Source of the DNA: Balaenoptera acutorostrata
Lineage: Eukaryota; Chordata; Mammalia; Artiodactyla; Balaenopteridae
Assembly: GCF_949987535.1 (NCBI RefSeq)
Contig: NC_080079.1
Coordinates: 7,568,001 to 7,632,000, forward strand
DNA length: 64,000 nt
Reading direction: 5' to 3'
Position 1 is the first letter of the stretch; every line of letters begins with the position of its first letter. This document shows positions 42,888-55,560 of this stretch, piece by piece. The notes under the pieces were generated by a model that saw only the letters and a program-made list of their open reading frames with translations, was not told the origin of the DNA and did no database searches. The position numbers were made by a program, and so were the translations under genes.

Positions 42888-45394
42888 TGGTAGCCTACAA
42901 TGAAAATATATGTAAATGTGAAAAATTAGTTGCTTTCCAGATCAGCATTCTACCACTGTGAGGAGACCTGGGTTTGATTTCCTATTTTTTGCACTGTGAG
43001 CTAGAATGTATGTGCTCCAGAGACAGCCTCCTGCTTTGAGAGCAAGAGACCAAATGTCTTGTGTTCGCTGTAGTAACCTCTTTAGTTCATTGTGTGTGTG
43101 TGTGTCGGGCGGTGGGGGGGTGTGTTGATGGGGTCTGAAAGGAGTCTTGTCTAGTACACTTCACTGGAAGGAGGCTGCCTATGACCTAGAGTTTGACTGT
43201 GGGAGATGAGGAGCGTGGTAGGTTGAAGGACAATTGCATAGTGGGAGAAAAATTAGGAAACCCTGTCATTTCTCTTAGCTAGGCAGAAAACAGAGATGTC
43301 CTTAAAGAAGGGGGAGCACATGAGCATGTTTTATTAACAGTTAATGGAAGAAAATTAATGCTAATTTATTCTTCATACATACCATGCAATTTGTTAGAAA
43401 AGTAAAAGAATAGTTTGAAATTCTTTGGTCAATTGATGGATTCCTATGTTAGTGGCATAGAAATGAAACTCAACATTAAGCAGACAAATACCCAAGCCCA
43501 CGGGCTACATAAATGCTGAATAAAACCAGCTCTACAATGGAACTCTGAAAAGCAAGGGGTAAGAAGCCTAATGAATGATTGAATATGACCTTAGCAAAAT
43601 CCCTGGAGTGTTGTTGAAAGATCATTCATTTCCAGCTTAGATGTCAAGATGGGCTCCAGTAACCAGAAGAAAAAAGAGAGCTTGAGTCAGTACTTATTAA
43701 GTTTTAAAAATCTTTACAACACAGTGCATTAGACTAATCATTAAAAGAGCTTCTCTAACAGCTCAGCATTTTGAGCTGTCACTGTACGGACCTGTGGTTT
43801 AGGCCCAGGGAAACCAAATTAAAAAGATAGGAATAATTCTCAAGACATGAATGTATCAGTATCCTGCTTTTATGGAGTAGAACTTCAAAAACTGGGATGT
43901 AGAGGCTGGCAGAATGCACTTTTGTCATGCTGATACCATTGTAAGAAAGACTTACAACCAAGAGATCAATCGTGCCTTAAAGTATTTGCAAATTACTTGC
44001 CTAGTTTATTGGAGGAAGATATAAAAATCCAAATCTACTTTTTTCATTTTTAAATGACCCTTCCTGAAGAAATGATAAATTCTTCTATATTATATTTTTA
44101 AACATGTATTGTTATTACTGCATCAGGAAATGGTAAGTGTGTTAGTGAGTGAGCTTTATTGTGCATGCTATCCAGAAGCTTTTTAAGAAAAGCAAATCTA
44201 ACATACTTGTTTTCCCAAATACCTAAAAATTTACACATGAGCCAGCAATTAGCATATTCTGGATATTATCTGAGGAGCTTAGAAAGAAATAATGAAATAC
44301 TCTGAATAAGGGGACCATGAAGTGTATTTATCACTCTTCATTAACATAGTTACAGATGAAGCAGTTTATCATTATGTGATCACAGCAGAATAGAAGTGCT
44401 ATTGGAATAGTTGTAGTTCCCTTGCTATTGCCTTCCTTGCTGCTTCAAAGATGAGGGAGTAGTCAGGATGAAGAGGCTAAATGCAGAAGAGAGTGGGTGC
44501 TGCCAGTTCGCATTTTTCTCCTAACCCCTCCTCTAATATGAAAATGTCAGTCCTTTGTTCCCATCTAATTTTAGTACATCCTGGCTAAAAAAATGTTAGG
44601 ATGATTTCCAGCCATGGAACTTGGAGGGGTGGGGTGGGAGAGGGGAAGAGTAGAGGAAAGAGCAGTTTACATTCCATATCCGTCTGCCTTTCTGTGACAG
44701 CATCTAGCCCCTACTCTGTTGATTTTCGTGGTGAAATAAATTTAGATGCACTGGAGCAGCACTAATTAGGTTTTCCTTCCATGTCCTTAACAAGAAGTCT
44801 AGTTGGAGTCTGAATGGGGAAAATCATAATATGGTATTTAATAAAACATACTGGGCTGAGTTAAAGAGCTGTTTGCAAGTTTTGGAAGAAAGGCCTGAAA
44901 TTGTGAGTGAAAACTACACGTTGTGTGATTTATAAATAGAACCTTTGTGATTCAGTGAAACCGCTTTTATGCTATGTCTTGAATGAGAATAATATTTGTT
45001 GATTTTTGAGAATCAGTCATAAGCAAGTCAGAGCTATTTATTCCCTCTGGAGTATACTCCATAATACATTCCATATACTGAACCTCACTGTGAAATAAGC
45101 CTCACCTTTCCAAAAGTTTGTTCATTTTAGTGAGCTAAGGTTTCCTCGTGGAATCTTTATATGATAAAGACATTACATAGCCAGAATTGAGAGATCATTT
45201 TGTTAAGTCCAGTTGATTAATGACTTAATTTGCAACAAGTGCAGTATCAGATTATTTTCCGAACTTGAAATTTATTTTGGTTTTTTTCATTTTATAGTAC
45301 CAGATAATTTGTCTTTAAAATCTGTTAATAGAATAAATATCAGAGAGAAGTGATTTTTTTTTAAATATTAAATTTTGGAGGAAAAAAATGATTG

Positions 45395-45485
45395 GAACCT
45401 AGGCAAGTCACTTTCCTTTTCTGGGCTTCAGTTTTTCTCTCTGTGAAACAAGGGTGTTGAGTAGATGATATTTAAAGTTCTTTTC
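45395..45485 (+). repeat. MIR fragment
   Basis: aacctaggcaagtcactttc, ttttctgggcttcagttttt, gtgaaacaagggtgttga follow MIR sense order. Confidence 0.65.
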
Positions 45486-45493
45486 TACCCCCA

Positions 45494-45893
45494 TATTAGT
45501 CAGCTTGGGCTGCCATTGGCTCGGTGGCTCAAACAGAAATATATTTTTCATAGTCTGAAGACTGGGAATTCCAAGTTCAAGGTGCTGACGAGGTAGGTTT
45601 CATTCTGAGGTCTCTTCTCTTGGCTTGTAGGCAGATGGATGCCATCTCCCTATATGTTCACATGTTCTCCTTGTGCATGCTTGTGGGGAGAGAGTGAGCA
45701 AACTCCCTGGTATCTCTTGTAAGGCTCTTGAGTGTCTCTTATAAGGGCACTAATCCCATCATGAGGGCCCCACCCTCATGACTTCATCTAACCCTAATTA
45801 CTTCCCAAAGGCCCTATCTCTAAATACTATTTCTTTGGGTGCTAGGGCTTCAACATAAATTTCTAAGGGGCACATTCAGTCCCTAATAACTGC
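45494..45893 (-). mobile_element. MaLR (MLT1-like) solo LTR
   Basis: attagtcagcttgggctgcca, gaagactgggaattccaagt, tcaaggtgctgacgaggtag, gtctcttataagggcactaa, ccctcatgacttcatctaac, ggccctatctctaaatacta, agggcttcaacataaatttc are the reversed text of mammalian MaLR LTRs. An endogenous retrovirus-like remnant without internal genes. Confidence 0.75.
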
Positions 45894-46569
45894 TGAAATT
45901 GATCTGAGGTTTAGAGAAAGCTCACAAAATAGATTTCCACTATACATGGGGTGTTTAAATACTCCATTAGTTAAATATCAATTGTTAGGTCACTTTCTGA
46001 TTCTTTTAAACCAAACTATCTATTCATGTATATGAAAAAATATGTGTACATATAATAAAACATTAGACACAATCACATGATTGTTTTTCAGTCTAAAAAT
46101 GTCGTTGTGCATTCATTGGTAAACTTTAGGTTTGAGTATTGATTGCCTCCGATATATGTTTGATAATTCAGTTTGTATTCATTTGACCACAGAGTTGTTT
46201 TATCTGAGAAACTCAGAAATTTACATCTAATTTTTTAGTCCCACCTTAATTTTATATAAAATTATGATAACCTGAAGAATCTCCCTAATTTGATTCTTCC
46301 CTACCCCAGACACACACACTTACCACTACGCACTCACGGATGACCTTATTTACCGCTTGAAAGGCCCATGGCTTTGAGATTTCTACCTTCTCATGCTATA
46401 CAGAGTGTAGTACATGGGTCTTTCCTTCTTATGCCTTCTACTTCTTTGGACTACTGTCAATCTGTCCTAAAACTGCTTACCCCCTCAATGAAATTGAAGT
46501 ATCAATATTTTAAACGTTCTGGCAAAGTGCCTAATGTATAGTAGATACTTATTTCAAGTTGGTTTCCCT

Positions 46570-46730
46570 TTAGTACATTTCTTTGAAGCAGTTTGATATA
46601 GTGGAGAGAGAAGCAGTTGTGTAGACTCTACATAATAGGGTTGTGAATATTAAATGAGAAAAATAAATGTAAATCATCTTAGCATGATTCTTAGCACACA
46701 CCAGTGCCAAATAAATATTCTTTTCTCCAA
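46570..46730 (+). repeat. MIR fragment
   Basis: gcagtttgatatagtggaga, ataatagggttgtgaatatt, aaatgagaaaaataaatgta, agcacacaccagtgccaaat follow MIR order from head to 3' end. Confidence 0.6.
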
Positions 46731-47770
46731 GGAAACCTTCCCATCGGAGCCAATATATTGAATTGTTCAGGATTTTAACCCTCAGTGCCACTGAGTTAAT
46801 GTATTCAGTCCCATTGTAAGGCATTTGTATTCCAGGAGCGATTAGATGAGTGAAGAGAGGCGAATGAGTGGTAGATAAGTAAGAGGGAAGGTTTGGAATA
46901 GGTGGGCCTTTCAGAATGTCTTAAGAAATCATACTGTATAGCTGCTGCTTCTTTAGTCTCTAGATAGGGCTGATGCTGAAAGCACCTTTTTATTTAGTGA
47001 AGGAATGAAGGCTAGATATCCTAATTCTGGATTTTCAGGAAATGTCCTTTATGATGTGTTTCAGCAGACTCTAAGAATACCCCTCAGGTTTAAGATCATT
47101 ATCTGTTTTAGAGGTAGTTATTTAGTAATAAACATAGGTATGATGGGGAAAATGTTAATGTGGATGCATTTGAATTGAAAACAAATGGTCAAGGACAGGG
47201 TGCACCTTCCTTCTTAGGTCTGAACACCAAGGCATTGTTTCCAGTGACAACTAACAAGGGACCTGAGAACAGATCCCCCAAATGACCATGCCTCAGGTTT
47301 ACTGAGTTGTTGAGTTGGGTTTGGGTTTTTTACTATGCATTTAGGAAGCTGCGGGCTAAGATTTTTATCATTGATTTCCACCTTGCATCATCTAGATTTG
47401 ATTTCTTTGATCAGTGAGTCATGTTTGTTTTCCTTGCTGTAAGTTGAGTTAACAGTACCATTCACAGTGGCATTTTAAAGTTTGATGTTGGGCAATCCTT
47501 TAAGTAGTTTATCTGATTTGACCTTGGTTTATGTTGGAACTGATGGTATAGTATGTAAAGTACAGTGAATCAGTTGTTTATGCTAGTGTAGAAAACACTT
47601 GGTTTTCAGATTTGTTTATTTATTTAACCTTTTTATTGGTGGTTAAATGAATATCTCAATGCTTAGAGTGCTTACTATTACTACAGAAATGCTGGCCAGA
47701 ACAGTGTCACTTTCTCTAGTTAACCTCAAAGAGTTTTAAGTCTTTGAACCATTTTAAAAAAGTTCTACAG

Positions 47771-48104
47771 GGCTTCCCTGGTGGCGCAGTGGTTGAGAGT
47801 CTGCCTGCTAATGCAGGGGACACGGGTTCGAGCCCTGGTCTGGGAAGATCCCACATGCCGCGGAGCGGCTGGGCCCGTGAGCCACACCTACTGAGCCTGC
47901 GCGTCTGGAGCCTGTGCCCCGCAACGGGAGGGGCCGTGATAGTGAAAGGCCCGCGCACCGCGATGAAGAGCGGTCTCCGCACCGCGATGAAGAGTGGCCC
48001 CCGCTTGCCGCAACTAGAGAAAGCCCTCGCACGAACCGAAGAAACAACACAGCCAAAAATAAAAAATAAATAAATAAATAAAGTAGCTATAAAAAAAAAA
48101 AAAA
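47771..48104 (+). mobile_element. CHR SINE, young form with internal duplication
   Basis: GGCTTCCCTGGTGGCGCAGTG to the CACAGCCAAAAATAAAAAATA tail with AAATAAAGTAGCTATAAAAA and 20 or more A. Perfect 15-bp duplication AAAAAAGTTCTACAG at 47756-47770 and 48105-48119. Doubled CACCGCGATGAAGAG unit. Confidence 0.96.
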
Positions 48105-48181
48105 AAAAAAGTTCTACAGAGATGAGGTCAATATGATATGATGTACGTCATCAGGATAGAACATAAAGCTTCGCTACTTTA

Positions 48182-48548
48182 TTATTTTTTAAAATAAATT
48201 TATTTATTTATTTATTTATTTATTTTTGGCTGCATTGGGTCTTTGTTGCTGTGCGCGGGCTTTCTCTAGTTGCGGTGAGCAGGGGGTACTCTTCGTTGTG
48301 GTGTGCAGGCTTCTCATTGCGGTGGCTTCTCTCGTTGCAGAGCATGGGCTCTAGGCGTGCAGGCTTCAGTAGTTGTGGCACGTGGGCTCAGTAGTTGTGG
48401 CTCGCGGGCTCTAGAGCTCAGGCTCAGTAGTTGTGGCGCAGAGGCTTAGTTTCTTCACGGCATGTGGGATCTTCCCAGACCAGGGATCAAACCCACGTCC
48501 CCTGCATTGGCAGGCGGATTCTTAACCACTGTGCCACCAGGGAAGCCC
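48182..48548 (-). mobile_element. CHR SINE, long form, inverted neighbour
   Basis: (ATTT)n TTTGGCTGCATTGGGTCTTT to GTGCCACCAGGGAAGCCC. Duplication AAAGCTTCGCTAC at 48165-48177 and 48549-48561, exact over 13 bases. Opposite to the SINE 78 bp upstream. Confidence 0.95.
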
Positions 48549-48607
48549 AAAGCTTCGCTACCTTTAATTAGGTAGTTTAACATTACAAGGGTTGAATAAC
48601 TTGTTTT

Positions 48608-48903
48608 TTAAAAAAATTATTTATTTGGCTGTGTCAGGTCTTAGTTGCAGCACATGGGATCTTCACTGAGGCAGGCGGGATCTTTCGTTGTGGTGCGCGG
48701 GCTTCTCTCTAGTTGTAGCGTGCGGGCTCCAGAGCGCGCGGGCTCAGTAGTTGCAGTGCATGGGCTGTCTACTTGCGGCACGCGGGCTTAGTTGCCCCGT
48801 GGCCCCATGGCATATGGGGTCTTAGTTCCCCGACCAGGGATCGAACCCACATGCCCTGCATTGGAAGGTGGATTCTTAACCACTGGACCACCAGGAAAGT
48901 CCC
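48608..48903 (-). mobile_element. CHR SINE, older form
   Basis: TTAAAAAAATTATTTATTTG then GCTGTGTCAGGTCTTAGTTG to GGACCACCAGGAAAGTCCC. Duplication TGAATAACTTGTTTT / TGAATAACTTGGTTTT around 48593 and 48904. Third SINE in 1.15 kb. Confidence 0.92.
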
Positions 48904-49552
48904 TGAATAACTTGGTTTTGATCAAAGTGTTTCTTGTTTTGTTTCTATGTGAAAATTAAAAGATGTAAAGTAGTATTTAAAATAGCATGGTAGCTTCTCA
49001 TTCATATCAATTCTTTTCTGTTTCAGGTCAGCTGCAGGTTATGCTAGGACAAAATAGGCAAGGCTGGTCCCTCTTACAAACAGTAATGGGTATGATAAAA
49101 CAAAATATCTTTGCTTTTGGTTATTATAGAAGATTGACAAAGTGCCGAGAAGAGTGAAGAAATTCACACGCTAATGTAATATGTGGGGCAAATGTTCTTT
49201 TCATACTGCTCCCAGGGATGTTCTACCATTGGAGCCAGAGACTAATTTTTTTTCTTGATATTTTAAATCCAAAGGATTCAGTCTTCAGATTGGGTATTTA
49301 AACTCTATGAAATCACAAGCTGTATCTTTCAGTTTCCTCTTAACTAATGAAAATGAAATTCACTCATTTTCATTTTTCTGGGTAATAGGCAGGATAGCAG
49401 TAGCTTTGAGCATATCACTAGGGATGAGTTCAAAATAGATTTTTCTTGAGGCAGTGACTTATATGGCAGATAGTTGATAGAAAAATTAAGTTAAATTTTG
49501 GGGTTAATATCTCAAATACTAAATCTGAATTCCACTAAAGAATATATGAGAA

Positions 49553-49881
49553 GGGACTTCCCTGGTGGTGCAGTGGTTAAGAATCCGCCTGCCAGTGCAG
49601 GGGACATGGGTTTGATCCCTGGTCTGGGAAGATCCCACATGCTGTGGAGCAACTAAGCCCGGGCGCCACAACTACTGAGCCTGCGTTCTAGAGCCCGCGA
49701 GGCACAACTACTGAGCCCATATGCTGCAACTACTGAAGCCCGCGCGCCTAGAGCCCGTGCTCCGCAACAAGAGAAGCCACCGCGATGAGAAGCCTGCGCA
49801 CCGCAATGAAGAGTAGCTCCCGCTCGCCACAACTAGAGAAAGCCCGCATGCAGCAACGAAGACCCAACGCAGCCAAAAAAA
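49553..49881 (+). mobile_element. CHR SINE, long form
   Basis: GGGACTTCCCTGGTGGTGCAG to CCCAACGCAGCCAAAAAAA. Perfect 16-bp duplication AAAGAATATATGAGAA at 49537-49552 and 49882-49897. Confidence 0.96.
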
Positions 49882-50786
49882 AAAGAATATATGAGAAAAA
49901 AAATCGTTTGAAGATGATAACATAAACATTTAGTCTGAGTGTGCTGTTGAAATATTTTCTATATTAAATTCAACGTACAGCAGTATGAAAATGCTGTAGC
50001 TTGTTTTTAGCTGTGTTTTTGGTGGAGTAACTGAGGCAAACTAGGTTATAGGTGACTAACCATGCTGTAGTGATACTAGTTAGATACTAGTTAGATCAGC
50101 TAAGATCATAAATAGATCAGGGAAAGGCCAGGAATTGATTATGCTTTTGAATCTTAGTATTAAAATAGTAAAAATAGGTTTGGGAAGTTTTACATATGTC
50201 AGTAACTTTGAATATAGATTTACTTTGTTATATTTATTTTTGCTTATTTCCCATGCATAAACTTTTCCGTGTCTCGTTTTTCATGCTTGAGTTTTCTTTT
50301 AGCACATAACACTAATAGCTACTATTAACTTTGCAAAGAAAAAATAATATCAAATTGAAATAAGTTTTAACTGTTGCTCTGTTCTTTTTAGCTTACTTTA
50401 CTCAGAGCTCTTCCATCCAGTGAGTTGCAAGCGTGACATTTGTTGTGTTTTCAGCACCTGCCAACTTGGAAACCAGGGTTTGTGCTCAGGACTTAGGCTT
50501 ACAACCCACACTTTGTGGTGCACAATGCCGTCCCAGCTGGCATGCTTCTTACCTCAATGGTGCTAGACGTTCGGTTACAAAGCTGTGCAGATTCACATGC
50601 GCTGATTTCAATAGGCATTCCCCTTCAAGCTGCTTTCAACTCTCATTTTGTATCAAAGGAGTTAGATTGGTATCATTAAATTCACTGCTGTGCTTATTTT
50701 TCAATGAAAATAAATTCATTTTATTTATCTCTTGAATCAAAAAATAACTGTCTTCAAGAACCTAAGTACCTCTTAAAAAAGGTGTG

Positions 50787-50850
50787 TATCTATAGATATA
50801 GGAGATAGATTTATAGATCTATATCTATATATCTATATCTATATGAGATT
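50787..50850 (+). repeat. AT-rich (TATCTA)n-type simple repeat
   Basis: Short runs of TATCTATA, ATAGAT and ATCTATATCTATAT units, partly palindromic. Confidence 0.8.
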
Positions 50851-53800
50851 CCAGCCAGGGCTGTAACTCATTTTCATTAGTGGAAAGGTTTCAGAACAAA
50901 AGACAAAAAGAATAGAAAGGAAAGAACAGAAGGATTAGTGTGTCATAACATGCTTATGTAGGTAGGGCTGTTAGTTGTAGCTGGACCATAGGTGTGGGAA
51001 CAATTATAGAACTTATTTTTCTGAATAAGCTGCATAAGAAAATTGCCCCCATAGTAGGTTCAGATTTTTGGCTTCCATCAATAACCAAAAAGTTTCCATA
51101 GTTTTAAAAGAAGTGTATTTCGCTAACTTGTTTTCAGTAGCCAATCCCTTTGAAAATGTTTCAGGTGGACTTGGTGATGTCTATCTTCCCATCATCTATT
51201 ATAAGCAATTTTAAAGGTTCTCCTTTAAAAAAGATCTTTTCAAATGTAGAAAGGACAGTGTGAAATGTGAATGACTGGCTTTTAATACAGCAGTTGTGAC
51301 AAAGAGGCAGTGGCTTTTGGAAGCTGAATAAAGGGGTTAATGCACATGCATCTGCATACTGCTGTTGGGTCCAATGTATAACACGTTCGACGTCTGTTTC
51401 ACTCACATTGTTAGTCTAAAAAGAATGTTATTCTCAGAGACAAGCCAGTTTATCATTTTTTAGTGGTGAGCTCTTTTTACAATCATAGGTACGGATACAT
51501 TTGATGGGAGAAACTGAGCAATACTGACTGGTACTTGCTCAAACTTCAAAGCTCAGCTCCTTGTTGTTTGAACATCATATTTATCTGGTTCTGAAGGCAC
51601 AAAAATAAAACACCCACTAACTACCAAGGACATTTCTTAGTGCATGTCAAAACCCAGTCTTTACCCTCCTCTGCACAAATGTGCTTAGGTGAATACTTTT
51701 ATTAGCTTGCTGATACAAGTTATAGTTGGTTACACCCTTTCTTAATAAAATACACTCTTATTGTCTCCTGTTGCTTAAGAGCTTTAAACTTGGAATGGGG
51801 GAACCATCTAGTATAGAATGCTACTCAGTTTGTATCTCCCAGGCAGTGTTGAGTGGACATATCACACATACCATACACACAGGCATTCCTTCTTTTGGAA
51901 GTTCTGCTTTGCGGGGAGCCAGGAGCCAGAAGAGCCAGTATTGCTGTGCTTTCTCCCTGGGTTCCATATATTGGTCTTGGAGTGAGACTGTATGTAATCC
52001 CTAGGCTGTTCTATGGCTTAACCAGGTTAGTGTTGGTTGATGATAATGGAAAAGTTACAGGTGATCATTTTTGGATTATTTATGGATTTATTCCTAAATT
52101 GGCCTATGAATTTGCATATTGGTATCTTGTTGTGCTCTAAATCTGGTTTTGATTTGGTTTTGACCTTTGAGGACTGAACAAAGGTAGACAGCTTAGCACC
52201 CCCCTTCCTCCGACTGCAGTTTACATTGTTTTAAGTCCAGAGTTTGACTGAGTTTATATTTACCCTTTTGAATTGAGCAACTCTAATATACAAACTTTTG
52301 GGTAGGATTTTTTATAGTAAAGAACTATGTAGTATAGCTGTGAAAAGTGGTGTGTGTTATATCTATAGGACTTTATTACATGATGTGGGAAGGCCCATAG
52401 TATGGAAGGTTAGTGGCACAGGCCTTAATGTATATTTTTAGTCTTTGGACATTCAAATTAAGTATATGAGAAATAGCTATTCACTGGTTAGTAGCAGAAC
52501 TCTTGAAGCAGATAGTTTAGTTCTCTACACTTTTAAGAAAGCCTCAGAACCAGAAAAACAGGCTGCTTTAGGTTAGAAAGGAGGCGGTACAGCAAAGGAG
52601 CTTGCCATAACCACAGTCCTTGGAGTTTTGTGAGACTAAAATCATCCTGAAAGCAACAAGAATAATGGTTGCAATAATTGTTTCCAGGCTTGGGACCCCT
52701 GAATTTTGTTTTTTAAGTTGACCCGATGAACTAGTAATTGCAGGAATAAACTGAATGCTTACCAGCAGGAGTCACTCTAGGCCTCCTAATAAAAAGTAAA
52801 TTAAACTATATCCTTAAAGCTCTCGAAGGCTGAGGTGACGCTGTGATAAGATGGCATTAGGGCAGTGTAGCAGCATTCTCAAATTATCCCTTATGCCTTT
52901 CTTTGTTCAATCTAGGAAGACTTGGTTCTTGCTCCTTTCAGAATTGGCCCTTGATAAATTTTTTTAAAGCAGTGTTTATGGATAAGGATATCCGTACCTT
53001 AGTGTTCTGCATATTATCTCATCTTGGCTTTCTTAGGACGAAGTGATTACACCCCACATCGCCTACTTGAGTGCATACTCACATCCTCTCCTGGTTGTTA
53101 TCCATCCTACAGTAGAGACCACTAGAGTTAGCTGTAGTTAGTGTGAAAGGAGACGTGAACTCGTGGTTTTCTGAAAAAGAATGGGTCCAGTGTGATGAGA
53201 AACTGAAATATTTTAGCAATAGCCATGAAATATAATAGTTTCCCAAGTGTACACAAGCTCAAGAAGTTAATTGTTCATTTATGTTTGATGCTGGGATTGA
53301 AACATTGGATTAAAACCAATTAAATGTTCCTAGAAGCAGCAGAAAAAGTTTCCTGATTTATGAATAGAACCATTCAGATGGCGCAGACACAATCCATGTA
53401 AAGTAATGAGGTGTTTTGTTTTTTTGGCAAAGGAGAACACAAAACAGGCATAGGGAGTTCTTTTCAAAAACCTTCTCTTTAAAAAATCTCTTCTTGGATA
53501 AAAGGTTAATAAAATAACATAAACCAGTAGGAAGGAGTAATGGGAAATCTAGGGCTTCACTTCACAAGGAAAACAATCCCCCTCCCCCAGGTGAGCAGCA
53601 CAATGAAAATACTCTGCTTATTCTATCAGGGCTACATTCCTGAACTTAAGTCAACATCCTAAGTTACAGAACTAAACATGCTCTGCTTCTGCTTAGCAAC
53701 CACAAATCCTTCCTTCACCAGTTGCATGTATTTTGGATGTGGCTTCTGAAGTACACATTCCTTTATTTCGATCAGCACCCCGAGTTAGGAAAGTAGCGAT

Positions 53801-53919
53801 TTATCGTCCGAAAGTGTGACAACACTAACACGGTCCCCCTCCCCTACCGCCCAGCACGCCCCTGAAATCGTTTCCTTAAAACCTCAAAAACCCAACAACC
53901 CGGAAGCTGGACGTCTTAA

Positions 53920-55560
53920 GTCCACGCGGCCCGGGGTTTTCATCCCGGCTCGTGCGGGGGGCGGGGGGAGACGGCCCCGGGGTCTCTGGCTCGGGGCCCG
54001 GGCAGCCGTGGTGGTGGCGGCGGCGCGGCCGGGGACCGGGGCCACTTCCCGCGTTCCGGGGCCTTGCGGGCGCGAGCGCGGCGAGCGGCGCGCGGCTCGG
54101 CTCGCAGGACGCCCTTTAGCCCCGCCGGCGGCGCGCCGCGACCCCCCCACTCCCCGCCCACCGGCGGCTGCGCGCACTGCACACTCGCCCGCCGCCGCAC
54201 GCTGCCCGGCTCCTGCACGCCGCCGCCGCCGCCGCGCTGAGCGCCCGGGCCCGCGACGCCGCCCGCAGAGCGCCGGACCCAGCGACACGCAGCCGCGGTC
54301 GGGCTGCCCCGCGGCGGCGGCGGGCGCGGGCGGCCTGGCCGGGGCCGGTTAAAGGGACGAGTTGCAAACAGTTCAGGAAGTGACAAGTCGATTTCCTCCT
54401 CCCTGGGAGCCGCTCGGTACAAAGCGCTCGGCGCCGGCAGGAGAGCGTGCGCGCGGCGGACGAGCCGCGGGCAGCCTGGACGACTTGGCGAGCGCCGGCG
54501 GCAACGGCGCGGGGTCCGCTCTCGGAGCGTCCCGCCGCGCACAGTAAGCGACCCCGGGCCGGGCGGCGGCGTTGGCGACCGGGGGGGCTGGTCCCGAGCG
54601 GAGGTCCCTGCCGTGTGCGCCCCAGCCGCCGGCTGTAGGGAGCCCGGCTCGCGTGTGTGCTGGCCTTGACCTTTTTTATTTTTATTTTTATGTTGCTGAT
54701 TTCCTTTTTGTCCGCCTTGTTTCGCGTTGGGTCGGGTGGTTTCTCGGGGCGCTGAGTGTCGCCGCTGGTGCATGCGTGAGACTTGTCAGAGCGCAGCCAG
54801 GGGAACGAGCCAGCCCGGCCCCTGCGGAAAAGTCTGCGCTTCCCGGGGCGGGCGCGGGGACTGCTGCGCCCGGGGGTGTTCTCCTCTCCACGTCTCAACT
54901 TGAGCCCTGGCTGCGGCAGCGGCGAAGGCGCCGAGCCCCGGGACCCGGGCGTCCCCGCTCACCCCGGAGTTCCCGCATCGTTTGCAGACAACTCTTTTGT
55001 TCGCGGAAGTTTGCGTCCACCACCCCGGGATGCGGGCACGCAGCGGCGGGCTCCCCGGCGGCTGGACCGGCCGGGGAGGTCACGTAGGGGGTGAGAGGGC
55101 GTTCTGTCCCGGGCCGGGGAAGCCCCCGGGGTCGCCGCGGCCAGGACTTGCGGAATGGGGGCTGGGGGGGAAGGGGGGCCGTGCCGGCGTGGCTTTTGCA
55201 CATGGCGAGAAGGGCCGTCCGGCACGGGCACACGGGTCGAGTCACATTTTTGCCAGTCCTTGATTTCCAAGCCCGTGGGAGTCGTCTTCGCCGCTCGGGC
55301 TTTCTCTTGGTGGGGCGGGGACGAAGAAGGGGAGGACGCCCAGAGTCCCGGGGAGGGCCCTCGGTTTGCATTGCCCCAAATGTATTCTCCGGCACCCCAC
55401 GGTTCCCTACCCCCGCCCGCAGACTTGGGGAACAATGCTCGTGGCTCGGGACAAGGCGGCGGAGCATCAGCGAGTCTCGAGAGCCGGTTTGCTCGCGTCC
55501 CTCGCCCCCGGACGCCCCCTGAAGCCAGGCTGCCTCCATCTGACCGCCCTGGTTCATTAA
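53920..55560 (+). promoter_or_regulatory. FAM53B: Large CpG island, probable FAM53B promoter
   Basis: 1.6 kb of dense CpG with (CCG)n and (GGC)n runs near 54220-54240 and 54311-54325. A TTAAAGGG lies at 54349. The distance from the EEF1AKMT2 stop (about 15 kb), the orientation and the conserved mammalian gene order point to FAM53B. No coding exon is present, so the gene name rests on synteny. Confidence 0.65.
54370..54543 (+). other. FAM53B: Candidate non-coding first exon of FAM53B
   Basis: A good splice donor ACA|GTAAGC at 54544 follows about 170 bp of GC-rich sequence downstream of the TTAAAGGG element. The exact start is unknown and I place it only roughly. FAM53B is known to start with a 5'-UTR exon; its protein is linked to nuclear import of beta-catenin and Wnt signalling. 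Other donors in the island cannot be excluded. Confidence 0.4.

Larger units (their letters stand above)
39600..53920. other. Intergenic region between EEF1AKMT2 and FAM53B
   Basis: 14.3 kb. SINEs at 40691, 47771, 48182, 48608 and 49553, a MaLR LTR at 45494, MIR pieces at about 45395-45485 and 46570-46730, and a (TG)n tract at 42856. Stretches 41.0-45.3 kb and 49.9-53.9 kb are free of young repeats. Open frames here (for example 50433-50735 and 51853-52140) show no recognisable domain. Confidence 0.75.

Noticed and set aside
42856..43130. TG tract as a recombination or telomere-like feature
   Set aside because: An ordinary dinucleotide microsatellite plus a shorter impure one.
45494..45893. 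Endogenous retrovirus with genes
   Set aside because: Only a solo LTR-type remnant; no gag, pol or env-like open frame around it.
51853..52140. 95-codon frame with a plausible hydrophobic C-terminus
   Set aside because: Single open frame without start context, splice sites or a known motif; length is compatible with chance.
53816..54898. Overlapping 134-277-codon frames in the FAM53B CpG island
   Set aside because: High-GC artefact: frames are open on both strands and overlap each other, with low-complexity Arg/Pro/Ala composition.
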